From Emcibacter sp. (lineage in GTDB: Bacteria > Pseudomonadota > Alphaproteobacteria > Sphingomonadales > Emcibacteraceae): DNA of 64,000 nt. Positions 59,339 to 64,000 of the stretch are shown one piece after another (position 1 is the stretch's first letter; each line of letters starts with the position of its first letter). Both the position numbers and the translations under genes were made by a program. Under the pieces are notes generated by a model. The model had not been told where the DNA came from. It worked only from the letters and a program-made list of their open reading frames with translations, and ran no database searches. The stretch covers positions 34,422 to 98,421 of the forward strand of contig JAJFIQ010000021.1 of assembly GCA_021774785.1 (NCBI GenBank), in the 5' to 3' direction.

Positions 59339-60616
59339 TTATTCACTTTCCCGTTTCACGGCGCGCCAGCCGATATCCCGACGACAAAAACCCTGTTGCC
59401 AGTCTATCTGATCCAGTGCTGAATAAGCTCTATCTTTAGCATTTGTCACGTTTTCTCCCAAGGCAGTGACATTCAGAACACGTCCGCCAGTGGCGAGAAT
59501 TTTTCCGTCTGTTTTTTTTGTTCCAGCGTGGAAAATATATGTATTTTCGTCGCTTGCCGCCTGATCCAGATTGGAAATTTCGGTATTTTTGTTGTAACTT
59601 CCGGGGTAGCCCTTGGCAGCCATGACAACGGTAAGGGCCGCTTGTTCATGCCAAGTCATTTCAACCTTATCCACATCACCTTTTACACTGGCAATCAGGG
59701 CCGGAACGATATCTGATTTCATGCGCATCATCAGAACCTGGCACTCAGGGTCACCAAAGCGCACGTTATATTCAATCAGTTCCGGTCCCTTTTCCGTGAT
59801 CATCAGGCCTGCAAAGAATACCCCCTTGAATGGGTGACCTTCTTCTTTCATGCCACGAACGGTGGGTAGGATGATTTCATCAATCGTGCGCTTCGTCATT
59901 TCATCAGTCATGACGGCGGCGGGGCTATAAGCTCCCATGCCGCCAGTATTGGGGCCGGTGTCACCTTCGCCTACTTGTTTATGGTCTTGTGCTGTGGCGA
60001 GGGGCAGAATATTATCACCGTCACAAAGGGCAAAAAAACTGGCTTCCTCGCCCACCAGAAATTCTTCAACCACCAGCTCTGCGCCCGCCTCACCGAATTG
60101 TCCGCCAAGAATATCATCAATAGCGTCGTGAGCCTGCTCAAGTGTTTCTGCAATGATCACACCTTTCCCCGCCGCAAGGCCATCGGCTTTGATGACAACG
60201 GGCGCGCCTTTTTCGCTGGCAAAGTCTCTGGCGGCATGCGTATCGGTGAAGCGGCCATAAGCGGCAGTGGGAATATTATATTTGGCGCAGAGGTCCTTGG
60301 TGAAGCCTTTGGAACCTTCGAGCTGTGCGGCATAGGCGCTGGGGCCGAATGTGGTTATATTCTCCCTCTCCAGGCGGTCAACCAATCCTGCTACAAGCGG
60401 TACTTCCGGGCCAACCACCACAAGACCAATATCTTTTTCGATGCAAAATTTTACTACAGCATCCTGGTTTGATGAATCCAAGGGAACGCAGGTTGCCAGA
60501 TCGCTCATGCCGCCATTTCCCGGAGCAGAAAAAATGCTTTTCACCAACGGGCTTTGTGATATTTTCCAGACAAGGGCATGTTCCCGTCCACCGGAACCAA
60601 TCACCAGAATATTCAT
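59339..60616 (-). CDS. purD: Phosphoribosylamine-glycine ligase
   Basis: 425 residues from the ATG at 60616, nine bases after AAAGGAT. ATP-grasp enzyme: MNILVIGSGGREHALVWK, GPEVPLVAGLVD, GLAAGKGVIIAET, and EYNVRFGDPECQ for metal binding. It is the second step of purine synthesis. Divergent from xseA. Confidence 0.96.
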   Translation of the reverse strand: MNILVIGSGGREHALVWKISQSPLVKSIFSAPGNGGMSDLATCVPLDSSNQDAVVKFCIEKDIGLVVVGPEVPLVAGLVDRLERENITTFGPSAYAAQLEGSKGFTKDLCAKYNIPTAAYGRFTDTHAARDFASEKGAPVVIKADGLAAGKGVIIAETLEQAHDAIDDILGGQFGEAGAELVVEEFLVGEEASFFALCDGDNILPLATAQDHKQVGEGDTGPNTGGMGAYSPAAVMTDEMTKRTIDEIILPTVRGMKEEGHPFKGVFFAGLMITEKGPELIEYNVRFGDPECQVLMMRMKSDIVPALIASVKGDVDKVEMTWHEQAALTVVMAAKGYPGSYNKNTEISNLDQAASDENTYIFHAGTKKTDGKILATGGRVLNVTALGENVTNAKDRAYSALDQIDWQQGFCRRDIGWRAVKRESE

Positions 60617-60682
60617 CGTCATTTATCCTTTAAATATTATTATCTTCCTTGTAGCATAGGGAAAAACGGAAACAAGATATAG

Positions 60683-62101
60683 ATGCCAGAATCAAAAAAA
60701 GATTATCCCGATAACACACCAGAATATAGTGTCACCGAATTGAGCATGGCGTTGAAACGCACGGTGGAGGATACATTCGGTTATGTGCGCCTACGTGGCG
60801 AGATTTCCGGATTTAAGCGTACCGCATCAGGTCATGTTTATTTGACCCTGAAAGATGAGAAGTCTGTGTTGGACGGCATCATGTGGAAAGGGGTCGCGGG
60901 CAGACTTACGTTCAGGCCAGAAGACGGGCTTGAGGTAATATGCACGGGCAAGCTGACCACCTATCCCGGTCGTTCTAAATATCAGATCGTCATTGAACGC
61001 ATGGAACCGGCGGGGGCAGGGGCCTTGATGGCTCTGTTGGAAGAACGCAAAAAGAAACTTGCCGCAGAAGGATTATTCGAATCCAGCCGAAAGAAAGCCA
61101 TTCCTTATCTGCCGAAGGTTATTGGCGTCGTGACGTCACCTACCGGGGCCGTGATACGGGATATTCTCCATCGCTTGTCTGACCGGTTTCCACGTCATGT
61201 CATTGTCTGGCCTGTAATAGTTCAGGGCGAAGGGTCCGCAGAGCAGATTGCCGGGGCCATTCGTGGTTTTAACAGGCTAGATGGCAAGAACGGCATAGTG
61301 CGACCGGATGTGTTGATTGTGGCGCGTGGCGGTGGAAGTCTGGAAGATCTCTGGTCCTTTAACGAAGAGGTGGTCATTCGGGCCGTGGCGGATAGTGATA
61401 TACCGCTAATTTCTGCGGTGGGTCATGAAACCGACACAACACTTATTGATTATGCATCGGACCTGCGGGCACCCACACCCACAGCAGCGGCGGAAAATGC
61501 GGTTCCGGTGCGTGATGACCTGGTTTATACGGTCCGGGATTTTGACAGCCGCCTGAACAGGTCCACGCGTCGTATGCTACAGGATAAAGCCCAGAAACTT
61601 GATGGTTTAAGTCGGGGACTGCCAAAACCTTCTGATATGCTAGCCCTTGGGCGGCAACGTTTTGATGATATTGCCGAAAGACTGCCAAGGGCATTGACAC
61701 TATTGGCAGAGAGGCGGCAGATGCAGATGGAAGGGATTAGCCGTCTTTTACGTCCTGACCTGCTTCGTAAAGATATAACAGGTACGCAGGAAAAAACCGA
61801 TCAACTTTTCGGTCGTATGGCCCGATCTGCTGGTCAGAATTTACAACAGAAGCAGATAAGGTTCGATGCCATCAATCGCCTGTTTGAAAGTCTGAATTAT
61901 AAGAGAGTATTGGACCGGGGATTTGCCGTGGTTCGTAATGATAAGGGGCAGGCGGTGACGCTGGCCTCTAAAATACCCTCAGGCACAGGGCTTGATATAG
62001 AGTTCAGCGATGGTCATGTTTCAGCCACGGCGACGGGTGGTCCGCAAAAGAAAACGCCACGCACAAAGAAAGATAATGACAGACAGGGAACATTGCTATG
62101 A
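60683..62101 (+). CDS. xseA: Exodeoxyribonuclease VII large subunit
   Basis: 472 residues. N-terminal OB fold (YGYVRLRGEISG-like VRLRGEISGFKRTASGHVYLTLKDE) and catalytic region with VGVVTSPTGAVIRDILHRLSDRFP, LIVARGGGSLEDLWSFNEE and SAVGHETDTTLIDYASDLRAPTPTAAAE. It degrades single-stranded DNA with XseB, which is not in the window. Overlaps the M23 gene by ATGA. Confidence 0.95.
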   Translation: MPESKKDYPDNTPEYSVTELSMALKRTVEDTFGYVRLRGEISGFKRTASGHVYLTLKDEKSVLDGIMWKGVAGRLTFRPEDGLEVICTGKLTTYPGRSKYQIVIERMEPAGAGALMALLEERKKKLAAEGLFESSRKKAIPYLPKVIGVVTSPTGAVIRDILHRLSDRFPRHVIVWPVIVQGEGSAEQIAGAIRGFNRLDGKNGIVRPDVLIVARGGGSLEDLWSFNEEVVIRAVADSDIPLISAVGHETDTTLIDYASDLRAPTPTAAAENAVPVRDDLVYTVRDFDSRLNRSTRRMLQDKAQKLDGLSRGLPKPSDMLALGRQRFDDIAERLPRALTLLAERRQMQMEGISRLLRPDLLRKDITGTQEKTDQLFGRMARSAGQNLQQKQIRFDAINRLFESLNYKRVLDRGFAVVRNDKGQAVTLASKIPSGTGLDIEFSDGHVSATATGGPQKKTPRTKKDNDRQGTLL

Positions 62102-62904
62102 GAGTTTTACTTTTCTCGATAATGTTGATTTTTATGGGCGGTGTAGTGCAAGCCAAAAACTTGCTTGGCCTGCCGGATGAATTAACCCAGGGCGGTTTTT
62201 ACGTGGGCAAGGTCGCCGCTGACAGTAAGTTATGGCTTGGTGATCAAAAACTGAAACTCTCGCCAGAGGGTTATTTTGCTTTTGGCCTGAACTGGAAACA
62301 GGGTGGTATGGTGAAATTTCGACTATTGGATGCAAAGGGTGCGGAATATCCCCAACGGCTCACCGTCAGTAAACAAAAATATGATGTTCAGCATATTGAT
62401 GGCCTGCCGCCGAAAATGGTCACGCCGCCTAGGGAAGTTCTCAATCGTATCAAAGCTGATTCTACCCGTGTAAAAAAAGCCCGCACCACAGACAGTGACC
62501 GACAAGATTTTCGCCGTGATTTTATCTGGCCGGTTCGGGGCCGGATCAGCGGTAAATTTGGCAATCACCGCATATTGAATGGCACGCCTAAAAGCCCTCA
62601 TACGGGTATGGATATTGCAGCCCCCACCGGCACCCCGATCATGGCTCCGCTTGGTGGTGAGGTGACCATGGTGTCCGACCTTTATTATACGGGCAATACG
62701 CTCATTATTGATCACGGTTTCGGAGTTAGCACTGTCTTTGCCCATATGAATACCGTTACGGTGCGTATGGGGCAGCATATAAGGCAAGGTGATAAGATTG
62801 GCACCGTCGGGGCCACGGGTCGTGCCACAGGACCGCATCTGCACTGGGGTCTGAACTGGTACAAGGAACGCCTCAATCCGGAATTGGTGTTGGGGAGTGA
62901 TTAA
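62098..62904 (+). CDS. M23 (LytM) family peptidase
   Basis: 268 residues. Signal peptide ends near GGVVQAKNLL. The catalytic LytM domain is C-terminal: GKFGNHRILNGTPKSPHTGMDIAAPTGTPI with zinc His and Asp, FAHMNTV, and HLHWGLNW with the last two His. The active-site set looks complete, so it is probably a true peptidoglycan endopeptidase rather than an EnvC-like activator. Coupled to xseA. Confidence 0.92.
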   Translation: MRVLLFSIMLIFMGGVVQAKNLLGLPDELTQGGFYVGKVAADSKLWLGDQKLKLSPEGYFAFGLNWKQGGMVKFRLLDAKGAEYPQRLTVSKQKYDVQHIDGLPPKMVTPPREVLNRIKADSTRVKKARTTDSDRQDFRRDFIWPVRGRISGKFGNHRILNGTPKSPHTGMDIAAPTGTPIMAPLGGEVTMVSDLYYTGNTLIIDHGFGVSTVFAHMNTVTVRMGQHIRQGDKIGTVGATGRATGPHLHWGLNWYKERLNPELVLGSD

Positions 62905-62922
62905 TTTAGATTGGAGATAGTC

Positions 62923-63075
62923 ATGAAGACACTGATAACATTAATTCTTAGCATTATGTCTATTCATTATTTATCGCTATCAGGTGGTTTCACCAAACAA
63001 TTCGTCAGTTTTGTCATGGAAGAAACCTTAATATTGGGAGAAAGAAATGTTTTCAATCGGTATAATATTATTTGA
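62923..63075 (+). CDS. 50-aa signal-peptide-like microprotein overlapping the DJ-1 gene (not in ORF track)
   Basis: ATG at 62923 with a good GGAG six bases upstream, stop TGA 63073-63075. Predicted MKTLITLILSIMSIHYLSLS is a signal peptide or membrane helix; a short polar part follows (GGFTKQFVSFVMEETLI). Its last 29 bases overlap the start of the next gene in another frame, an arrangement that would couple their translation. Confidence 0.5.
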   Translation: MKTLITLILSIMSIHYLSLSGGFTKQFVSFVMEETLILGERNVFNRYNII

Positions 63076-63634
63076 TGATTTTGAAGAACTGGATGCCATC
63101 GGTCCTTGGGAAGTATTCCGGGTGGCGGAGGAACTGTCAGAGGGCAAGCTGACCTGTGAGATGACTTCGCTGGCTAGCCATAAGGTCATTGCAAAAAAGG
63201 GATTGCAGGTGGATGTCCCCAATATCATGACCAAAGACAGTCGTTATGACCTGATTTTACTGCCCGGTGGGGAGGGGAGCCGCACCTTGATAGCAGACGA
63301 TAGGGTATTGGAAATAATAAAACACATAGCCAGCAGTGCCACATGGGTAACAAGTGTTTGTACAGGGTCACTGGTTTATGCCAAGGCCGGATTGCTCGAA
63401 GGCAAGAAATGTACGTCCCATCATAGTTGTCTTGAATTTTTGACACAGCTCAGCCCCACATGTGAGGTAGTCCGAAATAATCGCTTTGTTCAAGACGGCA
63501 ATATTGTCACCTCTGCTGGTGTTTCTGCTGGTGTTGATATGGCTCTTTGGTTAGTGGGTCAGATATTCACGCCGGAATTTGCCCGTGAAGTACAACATTT
63601 CATGGAATATTATCCAGAACCGCCCTATGCCTGA
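63047..63634 (+). CDS. DJ-1/PfpI family protein, isonitrile hydratase-like
   Basis: 195 residues starting at an ATG preceded by GGGAGAAAG. DJ-1/PfpI pattern: IILFDDFEELDAIGPWEVFRVA, LILLPGGEGSRTL, and nucleophile Cys in WVTSVCTGSLVYAKAGLLEGKKCTSHHS. These features place it near bacterial isonitrile hydratases (InhA) and AraC-type GATase domains without the DNA-binding part. The substrate is uncertain. Confidence 0.82.
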   Translation: MFSIGIILFDDFEELDAIGPWEVFRVAEELSEGKLTCEMTSLASHKVIAKKGLQVDVPNIMTKDSRYDLILLPGGEGSRTLIADDRVLEIIKHIASSATWVTSVCTGSLVYAKAGLLEGKKCTSHHSCLEFLTQLSPTCEVVRNNRFVQDGNIVTSAGVSAGVDMALWLVGQIFTPEFAREVQHFMEYYPEPPYA

Positions 63635-63658
63635 TAATTAAGCGTCACAGCTACTCTT

Positions 63659-63675
63659 TGCTAAATAATTTAGCA
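63659..63675. promoter_or_regulatory. NtrC-like palindrome upstream of the last gene
   Basis: TGCTAAA-TAA-TTTAGCA is a perfect 17-bp palindrome with the TGC-N11-GCA frame of NtrC enhancer sites. It lies about 130 bases upstream of the sigma-54-like element. The remaining 236-base gap is AT-rich and holds no gene. Confidence 0.4.
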
Positions 63676-63796
63676 TGTTATGATCCGGTCATAGTCCTGC
63701 CTAATTGTTCTTTTACAAGACTTAATAGTCGTATTTTGTCTCTAATATTATGATTCTAAAAGATAATAAATATTATATATTTTCATAGATCCGAAA

Positions 63797-63813
63797 TTGG
63801 CATGGTACTTGAA
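63797..63813 (+). promoter_or_regulatory. Sigma-54-like promoter of the last gene
   Basis: TTGGCAT, five bases, TTGAA. The GG is ten bases from GA, where GC is the consensus, so one key base differs. Located about 57 bases before the GTG start of the porin-like gene. Confidence 0.5.
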
Positions 63814-63870
63814 AAGCATATACCAAGGCAGGGCGATACCTGTCTAATGTTTTATAAAAAGGAGAGAAAC

Positions 63871-64000
63871 GTGATCATACGTACGAAGGCAATATTGACA
63901 ATATTACTGTTTGCAGGAGCATTGGCTGCGGCGGTGCCAGTACATGCTGAAGAAGAAGGCTTTCTTGGTGGCGAAATCAGCGCCAATATTTCCATGCTGA
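63871..64000 (+). CDS. Probable TorF-like outer-membrane porin (3' end cut off)
   Basis: 43 codons visible from a GTG start, preceded by AAGGAGAG. A signal peptide (AILTILLFAGALAAAVPVHA) is followed by EEEGFLGGEISANISML. This resembles the mature start of TorF (gcw_chp) porins, which go on with SDYxFRGxS. Those porins often precede glnK and amtB and respond to nitrogen. The identification rests on very few residues. Confidence 0.45.
   Translation, partial: MIIRTKAILTILLFAGALAAAVPVHAEEEGFLGGEISANISML

Overview
The window is chromosomal DNA of an alphaproteobacterium. GC content looks moderate (mid-40s %), with islands of very AT-rich intergenic sequence. The assignment rests on an RcGTA-type capsid and tail cluster, an orphan PetR-like OmpR regulator, a TipF-like degenerate EAL protein, a DUF3035 lipoprotein after lspA, and a Psp operon carrying two PspC-domain proteins. 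I would guess a marine Emcibacterales, Kordiimonadales or Sneathiella-like lineage, but the order is an inference. No rRNA, tRNA, CRISPR array or insertion sequence was seen.

Region 1 (1-873): the 3' part of a glyoxalase II-like hydrolase and a single-domain SCP2 protein, both host genes. Region 2 (870-19200, minus strand): an 18-kb head and tail cluster in the order of the Rhodobacter capsulatus gene transfer agent (GTA). The order is small and large terminase, portal, DUF6127-like, protease, capsid, an adhesin-like insertion, connector and closure proteins, tail tube, chaperones, tape measure, distal tail, Fe-S hub, NlpC/P60 peptidase, megatron and DUF2793. No integrase, repressor, replication gene or recognised lysis gene accompanies it, and host genes flank both ends. 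It is therefore a GTA-like or domesticated element. It departs from RcGTA in several ways. The TIM-barrel-like domain sits on the DUF2460 protein rather than on the megatron. A LamG protein with seven 22-residue repeats follows the capsid. A small two-helix membrane gene lies among the tail genes. An opposite-strand gene with a histone-H1-like tail lies between hub and peptidase. Three intrinsic terminators lie in the leader and inside the operon.

Region 3 (19384-25448): a secreted TPR protein, a pterin pair (PTPS/QueD-like plus PTR1/FolM-like reductase), an OmpR-type regulator, GTP cyclohydrolase II and a Bcr/CflA transporter. Region 4 (25451-28829): pspF divergent from pspA-pspB-pspC-pspC2-L,D-transpeptidase, with a clear sigma-54 promoter and a direct repeat at enhancer distance. 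Region 5 (28923-36988): housekeeping and envelope genes (yggS, a ThiE-like gene, an outer-membrane barrel, a PfkB kinase, EI24, a lipoprotein, nth, dapB, a cupin, an M19 dipeptidase).

Region 6 (37098-43415): a cyclic-di-GMP-I riboswitch in front of an unannotated 58-aa ORF. A long AT-rich leader with six GGAT motifs follows, then a TonB2/TtpC-type energy-transduction operon (DUF3450, ExbB with periplasmic extension, ExbB2, ExbD, TonB, TPR). Region 7 (43552-46370): a TipF-like protein facing a CheZ-CheY pair. The CheZ tail carries three FliM-like EIDxLL motifs. Together with the riboswitch this suggests a motile, c-di-GMP-signalling cell. Region 8 (46577-64000): MaoC hydratase, ribF-ileS-lspA-DUF3035, mutL, rsmD/rluB, tadA, mscS, a Na/Pi cotransporter with a candidate Pho box, purD, xseA, an M23 peptidase and a DJ-1/PfpI protein. 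The last gene is cut by the window: a TorF-like porin with a sigma-54-like promoter and an NtrC-like palindrome upstream. Stop/start overlaps (TAATG, ATGA) are frequent throughout.
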